Assembly (NCBI GenBank): GCA_038234815.1
Contig: JBBQSU010000091.1
Location: 1-14,803, forward strand
Direction of reading: 5' to 3'
DNA: 14,803 nucleotides
Origin: JBBQSU01 sp038234815
Lineage (GTDB): Bacteria; Planctomycetota; Phycisphaerae; Tepidisphaerales; Tepidisphaeraceae
Positions 5,344-13,899 of this stretch are shown here, piece by piece. A program made the position numbers and the translations under genes. Under the pieces are notes generated by a model. The model was not told the DNA's origin and searched no databases. It saw only the letters and a list, made by a program, of their open reading frames with translations. Each line of letters begins with the position of its first letter. Within the stretch, counting starts at the first letter, position 1.

Positions 5344-6837
5344 CTATGCCACGCCCGCCATCAGGCGCATGACGGCATCCTGCGTGGCCTGCGTACGGGG
5401 AAGCTCGCCTTTGAGTTGCCCCTCGCGCATGACGAGTACGCGCGTGGAAAGCCCGATGACTTCGGGCAGTTCAGAACTGATCAGCATGATGGCGGTGCCC
5501 TGCCGGGCCAGGTTATCGAGGATTTCGTGGATGGCGGCCTTGGCCCCGACATCAACCCCGCGGGTCGGTTCATCTACGATGAGCACGCTTGCGTCCCGAC
5601 CCAGCCACTTGGCCAGCGCCACCTTTTGCTGGTTGCCCCCACTCAGCCCGGCAACAGGGGTATCGAGAGAAGGGGTTTTGACGCGCAATCTGGCAAAGTG
5701 CTCTGCGGCCCCATGGCGTTCACGCGACTTGTTGAGAAAGAGAAACTTTCGGAGGCGTTCCAACATGGCCAGCGAAAAATTTTGCCGCGCGCCCATCATC
5801 AGCACGAGGCCCTGGCGCTTGCGATCTTCCGGCAGCATGCCAATTCCGGCTTGCATGGCCGCTTTGATGTTTCGCATTTTGAGGGGTTTTCCGGCGACGA
5901 AAATTTCACCCCTCACTTGGGAATCAAGCCCAAAAACCGCCCGGGCGACTTCGCTTCTGCCTGCGCCCACCAGTCCGGCAAAGCCGACAATTTCACCAGA
6001 GCGGATCTCAAAACTGACGTTTTCGAAGTTACCAGGGGAGGTAAGATTTCGAACTCTGAGCCGTACCTCGCCGGGCTTTCCTTCAACATGCCGGGATCGA
6101 TGGGCAGCAACGGACCGGCCCACCATCATCCGAACAACATCGTCTTCCGTCGCGCCCGCGCGGTCGATCGTGCCGACGTATTTCCCGTCGCGCAGCACGC
6201 TGAAACGATCACAAAGACGAAACACCTCGGGCATGCGATGGGAGACATAGATGATCGTCACCCCGCGGGATTTGAGCTTCTCGATGAGCGTAAAAAGCCG
6301 CTGGGCTTCGGGTTCGGACAAGCTGCTCGTCGGTTCGTCAAACAGCAGCACCTCGGCCCCGATTCCGACAGTCGCAGCGATCTGCACCAATTGTTCCTGC
6401 GCGGTCGAAAGATCGCGAATAGCCGACCGCACGTCAATCGTGTCCACACCGATCCGGGACAGAGCGGTCCGGGCCGTTTTGTACATCCCGGCCCGGCTGA
6501 CGAATCCGCACTTTCGCGGATAATGACCAAGGCAGAGGTTTTCGGCGACGCTGAGATCGGGGCAAAATGCCAGTTCCTGATGCACCATCCCGATGCCGAC
6601 AGATTGGGCCTCCCGCGGGGACCGAAAAACATGCGTTTTGCCCCCGATAACGATCTCGCCTTGGTCGGGCCGATGAATTCCGGCCAGCACCTTGCCGAGC
6701 GTGCTTTTGCCCGCGCCGTTTTCACCCATAAGACCGTGACATTCCCCACGGGAGATGGTCAGAGAAACGTCGTCCAACGCCGTCACGCCGGCGAAGGTCC
6801 TGGTGATCCGCCTGAAGGCGATGAATTCGTCTGACAT
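5344..6837 (-). CDS. Monosaccharide ABC importer, two-domain ATPase (RbsA/MglA/XylG type)
   Basis: The protein has 497 residues, the usual length for these fused ATPases. The first nucleotide-binding domain has a good Walker A (GENGAGKST, 38-46), signature LSTAQEQ (143-149), Walker B LLFDEPTSSL (from 164) and the switch histidine in YVSHRMPE (200). The second has the typically degenerate Walker A (GLVGAGRSE, 288-296, no lysine), a canonical signature LSGGNQQKVALAKWL (398-412) and Walker B LIVDEPTRGVD (from 419). This asymmetry is normal for the family. It works at the inner membrane with the permease encoded upstream. The gene starts 27 bases after the binding-protein stop and is the last in the operon. 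A weak GGG precedes the ATG, so the start is supported mainly by the family N-terminus. The imported sugar cannot be told from the ATPase. Confidence 0.95.
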   Translation of the reverse strand: MSDEFIAFRRITRTFAGVTALDDVSLTISRGECHGLMGENGAGKSTLGKVLAGIHRPDQGEIVIGGKTHVFRSPREAQSVGIGMVHQELAFCPDLSVAENLCLGHYPRKCGFVSRAGMYKTARTALSRIGVDTIDVRSAIRDLSTAQEQLVQIAATVGIGAEVLLFDEPTSSLSEPEAQRLFTLIEKLKSRGVTIIYVSHRMPEVFRLCDRFSVLRDGKYVGTIDRAGATEDDVVRMMVGRSVAAHRSRHVEGKPGEVRLRVRNLTSPGNFENVSFEIRSGEIVGFAGLVGAGRSEVARAVFGLDSQVRGEIFVAGKPLKMRNIKAAMQAGIGMLPEDRKRQGLVLMMGARQNFSLAMLERLRKFLFLNKSRERHGAAEHFARLRVKTPSLDTPVAGLSGGNQQKVALAKWLGRDASVLIVDEPTRGVDVGAKAAIHEILDNLARQGTAIMLISSELPEVIGLSTRVLVMREGQLKGELPRTQATQDAVMRLMAGVA

Positions 6838-6864
6838 CCCGTTGCATCCCGCGCTTGGGGCGAC

Positions 6865-7836
6865 TTACTTGCCCATCCACCTGGCCCAATTTTTTCCGTA
6901 CTCGTCGGCATTTTCGGGTCCAACCGGTGTCAGCGGCGCGATCACCCGGGCCGGGGAGGGAGATTCGCCTTTGACGATCTTTTTCAGAATTAATTCGACC
7001 GACTGATAGCCCCAGCCAAAACAATCCTGGGCCATCAGCTTTTGCACATGACCGCTCTTAAGATACGGGAGCTCCGGCGGAAGCGCGTCACAGGCGACGA
7101 CCTTCACCTCACCGGGGTTCCATTTCAAGGCGTTTTTTACGAATAACGGCCATCCGCCGATCATGGCCCAGCCTTCTATGCCGGGGTTGGTCGTCTGTGC
7201 CGCTGCCACGGCTTTGGCTGCGTCTTCGGGGGTTTCCGGGTGATAAAAAACGCCGTCTTCAAGCAGTTTCATGTTCGGATATTTGGCCAGTTCTTCCTTC
7301 GCGCCTTTCACGCGGGTCTGCAAATTCGGGGCGGCCTGGTTCCCGGCAATGATCGCGACGGTTCCTTTTTCGCCCATGGCCTTGGCCAGTTCGGCCATGA
7401 TGACCCGACCGCAATCCAAATCGTCGGTGCCGTAGAACGCAAATCGCTTGCTCCGCGGTGCGTCGGAATCGAAGCAGACGACCTCCACTCCCGCCGACGC
7501 GGCCTTATCGATAGCTGGCGTAACGGCATTTGCATCAGAGCAACTGACGGCGATGCCCTGCGCGCCGCTGCTGGCCAGTTGTTCGATTGCCTGCGCCTGT
7601 TTTTGGGCGTCCTCATTTGGCGGAGTCTGCCAGTCGATGGTCACTTCCACGCCATACTTCGGCCCAAGTTCTTTTGCACCGGCCAGTGCGCCCTGATAGG
7701 CGGCCTGAAAGACCGGATTGGACTGACTTTTTGCGACCATCCCGATGACGACTTTTTTCGGGCCCTCGGCCGAAGCAGGCCCCACAAAAATGCCAGCAAG
7801 CACGAATGAAGCACAAGACAAAATGAATCGACGCAT
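6865..7836 (-). CDS. Sugar-binding periplasmic protein of the ABC importer (RbsB-like, Peripla_BP_4)
   Basis: The start at 7836 is chosen because GGAGG (7843-7847) lies six bases before it and a clean signal peptide follows (MRRFILSCASFVLAGIFVGP, cleavage near ASA/EG); an ATG 11 codons upstream adds only a polar tail. The product is 323 residues. The mature protein begins KKVVIGMVAKSQSNPVFQAA and carries the motifs of group B sugar-binding proteins: GAQGIAVSCSDANAVTPAID, VEVVCFDSDAP, GTVAIIAGNQAAPN, RVKGAKEEL. It has no lipobox, so it should be free in the periplasm. It sits between permease and ATPase genes, with gaps of 29 and 27 bases. The likely ligand is a monosaccharide, by family; the exact sugar, or even another small polyol, is not readable. 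Confidence 0.93.
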   Translation of the reverse strand: MRRFILSCASFVLAGIFVGPASAEGPKKVVIGMVAKSQSNPVFQAAYQGALAGAKELGPKYGVEVTIDWQTPPNEDAQKQAQAIEQLASSGAQGIAVSCSDANAVTPAIDKAASAGVEVVCFDSDAPRSKRFAFYGTDDLDCGRVIMAELAKAMGEKGTVAIIAGNQAAPNLQTRVKGAKEELAKYPNMKLLEDGVFYHPETPEDAAKAVAAAQTTNPGIEGWAMIGGWPLFVKNALKWNPGEVKVVACDALPPELPYLKSGHVQKLMAQDCFGWGYQSVELILKKIVKGESPSPARVIAPLTPVGPENADEYGKNWARWMGK

Positions 7837-7842
7837 AAGGTT

Positions 7843-7847
7843 CCTCC
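7843..7847 (-). promoter_or_regulatory. Ribosome-binding site that fixes the binding-protein start
   Basis: GGAGG on the minus strand lies six bases before the ATG at 7836. It is the strongest such site in this operon, which fits the high binding-protein level these systems need. Confidence 0.7.
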
Positions 7848-7865
7848 GGTTTGGATGATTTGTAT

Positions 7866-9017
7866 TCAACCCCGACGTTTGGCGCCGGCAAGCCGACGAT
7901 TCCTCAAATATTCGTTGATCTGATCCACAGCCACCGCCAGCACGATTGCCACGCCGAGCACGATCTTGCTGTCATCTTTCGATAAGGGCAAAGAAAATAG
8001 CCCCAGTTTGATCGTTCGCAGGATGAAGATGGCGTTGTCGATAAGCTGAATCACCAATGCGCCCAGCATGGCCCCGATGGCGGTGCCCCGTCCACCATTC
8101 AGGCTGGCCCCGCCGACCACCGCTGCCGCGATCACCATCAGTTCGTAACCTTCACCGGTATTGGTCGCGGCCGAACCATAATAGCCACAGCTGACCATTC
8201 CTGCGATACCGGCACACAGGCCGGATATTGCATACACCCGCAGCTTGATCCAGCGCACCTTTAGCCCGCTGAATCGAGCGGCTTCCTCGTTGCCTCCGAC
8301 GGCATACGTTTCCCGACCGGCCACCAGAAGTCCCAGATAAACCGCCATCACCAGCACGATGATCAGCATGAAAATCATCGGCACGGGCTGAAGATTCACC
8401 GGCATTCCATTGGCGCGGGTGTATTTCACGGTCCACATCATCAAATGATCAGTAAATGCGTTTGGAAGCGAATCGCCGTTACTCGGCAACGAACCTGCCC
8501 CGAGGAATTTCATCCACTTCAGCGCAACGCCTCTGAAGATGCTCATGGTCGCCAGCGTGACGATGAATGGATGCATCCGAAGAAAAACCACCAGCGCCCC
8601 GTTGATTAACCCGCAAGCCAACCCAACGCCGAGTGGAACCAGCACGGCTATCGGCAGCACTTTTCCCGGCGATGCCGTTTCGCCCATTCCTTGAAGCGCC
8701 GCTGCGCAGGCAATGGCCGACAGGCCAAAGATTGAGCCGACGCTGATGTCGATCCCGCCGGAGATGATGACGCACGTCACCCCCACGGCCATGATGGCCA
8801 TCCAGCTCATCGGCGTGAAAACATTGCCCAGCAAATTATCGAGACGGAAAAAACTGTTGACGAGATTTCCGCGGACGGTGATGTTGCCGCCGGCAAATGT
8901 CAGCAGCATACAGATCAAGACAATGACCAGAATCAGCCCGGCCTCCTGCAAGCGTGGAAGTCGCCATTGCTCGCTGGCATCCGACGTACCTGTCTGTGGC
9001 CCTGCGGTGTCTGCCAT
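7866..9017 (-). CDS. Monosaccharide ABC importer, inner-membrane permease (RbsC/XylH-like, BPD_transp_2)
   Basis: From the ATG at 9017 the protein has 383 residues. A polar N-terminus (MADTAGPQTG) leads into a first membrane helix at about 25-43, and several more hydrophobic segments follow. Family landmarks are GVTCVIISGGIDISVGSIFG (about 79-98) and the C-terminal VVGGASLNGGRGTAIGAMLG. Neither candidate start has a clear ribosome-binding site. I prefer 9017 to the ATG at 9080 because the extra 21 residues look unlike family N-termini and a weak promoter pair ends near 9059. It is the first gene of the importer operon, an order (permease, binding protein, ATPase) different from the common ATPase-permease-binding protein arrangement of rbs operons. 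It probably acts as a homodimer carrying the sugar across the inner membrane. Confidence 0.92.
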   Translation of the reverse strand: MADTAGPQTGTSDASEQWRLPRLQEAGLILVIVLICMLLTFAGGNITVRGNLVNSFFRLDNLLGNVFTPMSWMAIMAVGVTCVIISGGIDISVGSIFGLSAIACAAALQGMGETASPGKVLPIAVLVPLGVGLACGLINGALVVFLRMHPFIVTLATMSIFRGVALKWMKFLGAGSLPSNGDSLPNAFTDHLMMWTVKYTRANGMPVNLQPVPMIFMLIIVLVMAVYLGLLVAGRETYAVGGNEEAARFSGLKVRWIKLRVYAISGLCAGIAGMVSCGYYGSAATNTGEGYELMVIAAAVVGGASLNGGRGTAIGAMLGALVIQLIDNAIFILRTIKLGLFSLPLSKDDSKIVLGVAIVLAVAVDQINEYLRNRRLAGAKRRG

Positions 9018-9058
9018 GGTGATTATTGCTGGAAATGAAAGGAATTTATGATGGGTGT

Positions 9059-9087
9059 AGACTATTCCACAGAGGCCCATTTCACAA
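9059..9087 (-). promoter_or_regulatory. Weak candidate promoter of the importer operon
   Basis: On the minus strand TTGTGA (9082-9087) and TAGTCT (9059-9064) are 17 bases apart, about 40 bases before the permease ATG at 9017. The -10 match is poor. It is listed only because it favours the shorter permease start. Confidence 0.22.
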
Positions 9088-9218
9088 GCGAAATCAGACC
9101 GCAGTGTCCATGCGTTTTCCCATCTCCGGCGCGCAAACCCGATCAGTTGTAATGCATTATCGGACCGCGAAGAAACCGACGCCCTTCGGTCGATAACTAT
9201 CGATGAAAGGGACTTCTT

Positions 9219-9929
9219 ATGCTTTCAATCCTAGGCGTAGCACAGGTGGCGGTGAATTCGGTGGCGGAGAAAACTCACGAAGCCACGCAGGCTTCGGTGT
9301 GGCTTCCCGACCATTGGCCGTCACAGTCGGAACTGCTTCAGAACATTCAAAACATGACGCCAGGAGTGGCGGCGCTGCTGGTCATCGCGGGGATGATTTA
9401 TCTGGTCTTCGGATACCAGATTTTTAGGGCGCTGGTGCTGTTGAATGCGGCGCTGGTGGGCGCGTACATGGGGGCGATTCTAGGGAGCAAGGCCGGCGGG
9501 CACGCGGTGTTCGGGGCACTGCTTGGCGCTCTGATGGCAGCGGCGGTGACTTGGCCAGTGATGAAATATGCCGTGGCAGTGATGGGCGGGGTATTTGGCG
9601 CGATGCTGGGCGCGACCATCTGGCAAATCTCCGGGCAGGAGCCGGCTTTCGCCTGGGCTGGGGCGGGCATGGGATTGATCCTCTGCGGGCTACTGTCGTT
9701 CATGCTCTTCAAACAATGCGTGATGGCCTACACTAGTTTGCAGGGATCGGTGATGCTGATCTTTGGAATCCTCGGACTGGCTTATAAATATCCGTCGGCG
9801 GCAACACAGTTATCGCAATACATGACCGATCAGCGGTTTTTGCTGCCCATGGCGGTGTTTATTCCGACACTGCTGGGGGTGTTGTATCAGCAACACACCG
9901 CGCCGGCCCCGACCGCCGGAAAGAAGTAG
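9219..9929 (+). CDS. Small polytopic membrane protein, TMEM198/DUF4203-like, function unknown
   Basis: The 236-residue product starts at an ATG with GAAAGGGA (9205-9212) six bases upstream. After about 46 mostly polar residues it has roughly six to seven hydrophobic segments rich in Gly and Ala (for example AALLVIAGMIYLVFGY, ALLGALMAAAVTW, VMGGVFGAMLGATIW, MGLILCGLLSFMLF). It ends in a short polar tail with APAPTAGKK. The Gly/Ala-rich helices and the FGYQIFRALVLLNAALVGAY region resemble TMEM198/DUF4203-type proteins, whose bacterial role is not established. It is transcribed away from the importer operon, sharing an intergenic region of about 200 bases. It converges with the glycerate kinase gene with only 14 bases between the stop codons. 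The family placement is moderate; no function can be assigned. Confidence 0.8.
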   Translation: MLSILGVAQVAVNSVAEKTHEATQASVWLPDHWPSQSELLQNIQNMTPGVAALLVIAGMIYLVFGYQIFRALVLLNAALVGAYMGAILGSKAGGHAVFGALLGALMAAAVTWPVMKYAVAVMGGVFGAMLGATIWQISGQEPAFAWAGAGMGLILCGLLSFMLFKQCVMAYTSLQGSVMLIFGILGLAYKYPSAATQLSQYMTDQRFLLPMAVFIPTLLGVLYQQHTAPAPTAGKK

Positions 9930-9943
9930 CGGACGACGCCATT

Positions 9944-11074
9944 CTAGGCCGGCCGAGTGAGCCAGGCTTCGGCCTGATCGGCCGCGAGTCGGATCAGCAG
10001 TGGTCGCGCCAGGCGCATGGAATCGGCGGTGGAAGCGGCCAGGTCGCCCAGCGCGTGTGTACTACGAAAAACCGCCGGGGCGCTTTCCACCACCCCCGCG
10101 ACCGCGATGCACGGCTTGCCCAACTCAGCACAAAGCCGGCCCACCCCGACCGCCGTCTTACCCGAGAGGCTTTGGCCGTCCAGCTTGCCTTCGCCAGTTA
10201 AGACCAGATCTGCCTGGCTAATACGCCGGTGCAAACCGGTCGCGTCGGCAACAATATCGAATCCGCTCTGCAAGGCAGCCCCAAAAAAAGCGCGCAGGCC
10301 AAATCCCAAGCCCCCTGCGGCTCCGGAGCCGGGCAAGCGGGCTTCGTCAAGCAGGCCCAGCCGGCGGGCAAGAGCTTCGAGCGACGCATCGAGCCGGCGA
10401 ACCACTTCCGGCGCAGCACCTTTTTGCGGCGAGAAAATGCACGCGGCCCCGTTGGGTCCGAACAGAGGATTGGTGACATCGCAGGCGACGGTGATGGCGA
10501 TGCCGTCGATCGGGCTGCCCCGGGCATGTTTGACGAAAAGCACGCGATCCATATCCCGGCCGCAAAGAGGTTCGGTATCGAATGTCGGCTCGCCACCGGC
10601 CAGCAGGACCGGCAACCCGCAGGCTTGGGCGCATCCGATGCCCGCATCGCAGGTGGCGCTGCCGCCGATGCCAAGAATCATCCGCCTGGCTCCGTGTCGC
10701 ACGGCCTCCATCATTAACTGCCCCGTGCCAAAAGTGGTGGTCGCCAGGGGATCTCGCTGGCTTTCGGTTAGCAGATGCAGGCCGGATGCCTCGGCCATTT
10801 CGATGACTGCCGTCGTGCGATCACCGAGCAGGCCGAAGCAGGCCGAGACTTTCATTTCCGGCAGAGGGCCGGTGACAACGTGCGACAGGCGGCGGCCTTT
10901 GGTGGCGCTAAGAAGCGCATCGACCGTACCCTCCCCGCCGTCGGCCATTGGGCAAAGATCAATGTAGAGATCCGCCAGAACGCTGAGCAACCCACAGGCC
11001 AGAGCGTCGGCCACTTCGGCGGCGGTGAGGCACGACTTAAACTTGTCCGGGGCAATGAGAACGCGCTTGGGCAT
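9944..11074 (-). CDS. glxK: Glycerate kinase, GlxK/GarK family
   Basis: This 376-residue protein has the length and motifs of the class I glycerate kinase family, which phosphorylates D-glycerate with ATP (2-phosphoglycerate for the GarK/GlxK type). The N-terminus VLIAPDKFKSCLTAAEVADA (5-24) is diagnostic. Others are PMADGGEGTVD (42-52), GIGGSATCDAGIG (135-147), CDVTNPLFGPNGAA (198-211), PGSGAAGGLGFGL (248-260) and DLVLTGEGKLDGQSLSGKT (from 289). The usual GGSATNDGG version has Cys and Ala at two positions here, which is mild divergence. The ATG follows the protease stop by 21 bases without a strong ribosome-binding site, suggesting an operon with the two upstream genes. Glycerate normally comes from glyoxylate/tartronate or sugar-acid breakdown, and none of those genes is visible here. 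A link to glyceryl-glycoside use by the hydrolase is speculative. The product is cytoplasmic. Confidence 0.92.
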   Translation of the reverse strand: MPKRVLIAPDKFKSCLTAAEVADALACGLLSVLADLYIDLCPMADGGEGTVDALLSATKGRRLSHVVTGPLPEMKVSACFGLLGDRTTAVIEMAEASGLHLLTESQRDPLATTTFGTGQLMMEAVRHGARRMILGIGGSATCDAGIGCAQACGLPVLLAGGEPTFDTEPLCGRDMDRVLFVKHARGSPIDGIAITVACDVTNPLFGPNGAACIFSPQKGAAPEVVRRLDASLEALARRLGLLDEARLPGSGAAGGLGFGLRAFFGAALQSGFDIVADATGLHRRISQADLVLTGEGKLDGQSLSGKTAVGVGRLCAELGKPCIAVAGVVESAPAVFRSTHALGDLAASTADSMRLARPLLIRLAADQAEAWLTRPA

Positions 11075-11095
11075 GGATGTCTGGCCAAGAGAAAG

Positions 11096-12409
11096 TTAAG
11101 GATCGAGAATGCCGTAGCCGACCTGATCCCCACGGATCACGCCGATGCGCACTCGCCCGCTGCCCTTGGGCATCTGGTGTAGAAGCGCGCCAAAATCATC
11201 TAGCGTGGCCACGCGGTAACGGCCGAGTTGCACGATCACGTCACCGGCTTTAAGCCCCGCCTTAGCCGCGACCGATCCCCGCGCCACCTCGGTTATGAGC
11301 ATGCCGTCTTCCGAGTTCAGCCCATATTTCTGCGACGTCGCCGGCGTGAGAGGCTCGATGCCGATGCCGAGCAGGTCGCGGGCCTGCACCACCGCATCGG
11401 GTTTAGGCACGGGCAAAAGATCTACCCGCAGACTTCTTCCGGCAGCGAACTTGATTTCAACGAATTTCTGATCCGGCCGGGTATGCAGCAGGATGGCATA
11501 GGCGTCGATTAGGTCGGTCGGCGACTGGCCATTGATCGAGGTGATCGCCGGTGGATCGTTCTTGGCATTCACAATCACCTTCCGGGTGATCGTCGCCGGC
11601 GGGGTGAGCACGCGCCGCTCGGCCAAGCGGATCGGCACATTCACCTTGTTCACTTGCGCCGGATTCATCAATTCGGGAATTAGGTCGTAGAGCCGATTGA
11701 CCGGAATGGCAAACCCGATATTTTGCGCATCGCCGCGAATGGCCGTGTTGATACCGATGACCTGGCCATAAGCATTAAGCAGTGGCCCGCCGGAATTTCC
11801 CGGGTTGATGGCGGCATCGGTCTGGACCAGATCGCCGAGCAGGACTTTCTCGGTGTTATCTTTCAGGTCGCGATGGATGGCGCTGACGATGCCGGTGCTG
11901 ACACTGTGACTGAAGCCCAGCGGATTGCCGATAGCAACGCACGGCTCGCCGATCATCAGGTCAGACGTATCACCCAGTTCGAGCGTGGGAAAATCCTTGT
12001 CGCCCTTGATCTTCAGCAAGGCCAGATCGGCCTCGGCATCGGAGCTTAATAGCTCGGCAGGCAGCTTGCGACCATCGGCCAGTTCCACCACGATCGTGCG
12101 CGCCCGGTCGATCACGTGATGATTGGTGACGACATATCCCTCGCGGTGGATGATGAATCCACTGCCCAGCGAATTAGCGGGCACGCGCACCACCTGTCCC
12201 ATGTCCATCTGACCGAAGAAAGGGTCTCCGCCGAATGGCGAAACGCGGCGGCTCACCAGTTTCGTGGTGGAGATATTCACCACGGCATCGCGGGTGCGCT
12301 TGACGATATCGACGGTGACCGTCTGGCGCAGGTTGATCTGCGCCGGCGCTTCGGCCCGGGCGATGATGGGCAACTGCACGACGAGAAACAGGATCAGGAG
12401 TTTGCGCAT
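11096..12409 (-). CDS. HtrA/Deg-family serine protease, exported, PDZ-containing
   Basis: From the ATG at 12409 (AAGGA just upstream) the product has 437 residues; longer frames upstream are arginine-rich and lack a signal. Residues 1-19 are a signal peptide (MRKLLILFLVVQLPIIARAE). The chymotrypsin-like domain has the complete triad: H98 in GYVVTNHHVID, D128 in AEADLALLKI and S206 in NPGNSGGPLL, with the typical IGNPLGFSHSVSTGIVSAI. A middle region (about 255-335) may be a degenerate PDZ-like fold. A clear PDZ domain follows at about 340-430 (GMLITEVARGSVAAKAGLKA, then GDVIVQLG). The family degrades or refolds damaged envelope proteins in the periplasm. It lies 50 bases after the transhydrogenase stop and 21 before glycerate kinase, so it may be the middle gene of an operon, although the three products have no obvious shared role. 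Whether it acts as DegP, DegQ or DegS cannot be told. Confidence 0.92.
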   Translation of the reverse strand: MRKLLILFLVVQLPIIARAEAPAQINLRQTVTVDIVKRTRDAVVNISTTKLVSRRVSPFGGDPFFGQMDMGQVVRVPANSLGSGFIIHREGYVVTNHHVIDRARTIVVELADGRKLPAELLSSDAEADLALLKIKGDKDFPTLELGDTSDLMIGEPCVAIGNPLGFSHSVSTGIVSAIHRDLKDNTEKVLLGDLVQTDAAINPGNSGGPLLNAYGQVIGINTAIRGDAQNIGFAIPVNRLYDLIPELMNPAQVNKVNVPIRLAERRVLTPPATITRKVIVNAKNDPPAITSINGQSPTDLIDAYAILLHTRPDQKFVEIKFAAGRSLRVDLLPVPKPDAVVQARDLLGIGIEPLTPATSQKYGLNSEDGMLITEVARGSVAAKAGLKAGDVIVQLGRYRVATLDDFGALLHQMPKGSGRVRIGVIRGDQVGYGILDP

Positions 12410-12459
12410 AAATCCTTTGACTTTGACAGAGTATACGCATGCTTCTTCGCGGACAAAAA

Positions 12460-13899
12460 TCACGCTGCGGTCGAAACCCCGCCGACGGCCATGCCCACCG
12501 TGTCGTTGGCGTGAGGCAGTCGGCCAATGCCATCCTGAGCCGCGATCTTGTAGCACTCGGCCAGCGTAGGATAGTTGAACACGCCGTCGATGAAATAGTC
12601 GACGCTCATCCCCGAAGCCATCACCGCCTGGCCGATATGAATCAATTCGGTCGCCCCGGTGCCAATGGCATGAACCCCCAGTAGCCGCCGGCTTGCCGGG
12701 TGGAAAATCAACTTCAGCATCCCCTGTGGATCGGCGACGAACTGCCCGCGGGCGATGTCTCGGTAGCGGGCGATCCCAACTTCGTAAGGCAGGTTCTGTT
12801 GCGTCAACGATTGCTCGGCCTGCCCTACCATGCTGATTTCAGGAATCGTGTAGATGCCATAAGGAAATAGCGATGAAGTGGATTCTGCCACCTGGTGAAA
12901 CATGTGCGCGCTGGCCAGGCGACCCTGTTCCATGCTGGTGGCCGCCAGCGCTGGAAAGCCGATGACGTCGCCGGCCGCGTAAATGTGTTCTACGCTGGTT
13001 TGATACCACTCGTTGACATGCAATCGCCCGCGGTTGTCGGCGACAAGCCCGCAGGCCGGAAGGTTCAGTCCGGCGGTCGCGCCCTGCCGGCCGATGGTGT
13101 ACAGAAGCATCTCGCCACGAACAACTTTTGCGCTGGCCAGCGTCGCTTCCACCATGTCCCCGGCCAGGTCGATCCGCTCAACATTTTCGCCCAGCCGCAG
13201 GCGCACACCCAGGTCGCGCATCCTGAATTGAAGATTCTCGGCGATCTCGTCGTCAAGAAACTCCAGCAGCTTGGGCCGACTTTCCACAAGCGTCACGTCA
13301 ACCCCGCAGGCTGCAAAGGTGCAGGCGTATTCGCTGCCGATCACCCCGCCGCCCACGACCAACATGCTTTTGGGAATGTGCTGAAGTTGCAGCAGGTCGT
13401 TGCTGTCGATGATTTTTCCGGGCTTAAAAGGCACACTGGCCGGGCGGGCCGGTTCGCTTCCGCAGGCGATGAGAATGTGCTGCGCGCGGATTTCGGTGGT
13501 GTCGTCATCCCGCTTGATTCGCAAAGTGTGCGGATCGACGAATGCTGCTTCGCCGAAAAGCATGGTGACATTGCTGCGCATCATCTGCTGGCGGATGACA
13601 TCCACTTCTGACCGAACCACGTATTGACTTCGGTGCAGCAGGTCCTGCATGGTGATGTTCTGTTTCACGGCATAGCCATTGCCATACATGGACCGCTCAC
13701 GCAGGCCGGTTAAATGCAGTACGGCCTCGCGGATGGCCTTGGAGGGAATTGTGCCCGTGTGGATGCACACCCCGCCGACGCTGTGCGAACGCTCGATCAG
13801 GGCCACGCGCTTGCCCAGCCGGGCCGAGTTGAGCGCGGCCTTCTGGCCCGCCGGTCCAGACCCGATAATCACCAGATCATAAGCTGCCTGCGAAATCAT
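12460..13899 (-). CDS. sthA: Soluble pyridine nucleotide transhydrogenase (Si-specific), SthA-like
   Basis: The ATG at 13899 gives a 479-residue flavoprotein beginning MISQAAYDLVIIGSGPAGQK; the long open extension upstream is not family-like. FAD is bound by GSGPAG (13-18) with E36 ending the fold, plus YAAGDVIGFP (308-316). The NAD(P) fold is VVGGGVIGSEYA (181-192). The decisive feature is GGVCIHTGTIPSK (42-54): the second cysteine of the disulfide reductases (CxxxxC) is Thr, as in SthA, and the C-terminal catalytic His is also absent (FNYPTLAECYKIAAQDG). This excludes dihydrolipoamide dehydrogenase, glutathione reductase and mercuric reductase. SthA balances NADPH and NADH in the cytoplasm. 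No strong ribosome-binding site precedes the ATG. It is the first of three closely spaced minus-strand genes and is divergent from the diguanylate cyclase. Confidence 0.9.
   Translation of the reverse strand: MISQAAYDLVIIGSGPAGQKAALNSARLGKRVALIERSHSVGGVCIHTGTIPSKAIREAVLHLTGLRERSMYGNGYAVKQNITMQDLLHRSQYVVRSEVDVIRQQMMRSNVTMLFGEAAFVDPHTLRIKRDDDTTEIRAQHILIACGSEPARPASVPFKPGKIIDSNDLLQLQHIPKSMLVVGGGVIGSEYACTFAACGVDVTLVESRPKLLEFLDDEIAENLQFRMRDLGVRLRLGENVERIDLAGDMVEATLASAKVVRGEMLLYTIGRQGATAGLNLPACGLVADNRGRLHVNEWYQTSVEHIYAAGDVIGFPALAATSMEQGRLASAHMFHQVAESTSSLFPYGIYTIPEISMVGQAEQSLTQQNLPYEVGIARYRDIARGQFVADPQGMLKLIFHPASRRLLGVHAIGTGATELIHIGQAVMASGMSVDYFIDGVFNYPTLAECYKIAAQDGIGRLPHANDTVGMAVGGVSTAA

Noticed and set aside
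5416..6834. Plus-strand open frame of 472 codons opposite the importer ATPase
   Set aside because: It mirrors the ATPase gene; the minus strand has all Walker and signature motifs, while this frame is His/Arg/Pro-rich with no domain.
9163..9191. Bulged hairpin in the leader of the membrane-protein gene (GACCGCGAAG with CTTCGGTC)
   Set aside because: It is short and bulged, with no riboswitch-like conserved core, so it is not worth calling a regulatory RNA.
12410..12556. Upstream extension of the HtrA frame
   Set aside because: The 49 extra residues are arginine-rich, would hide the signal peptide, and overlap the end of the transhydrogenase gene.
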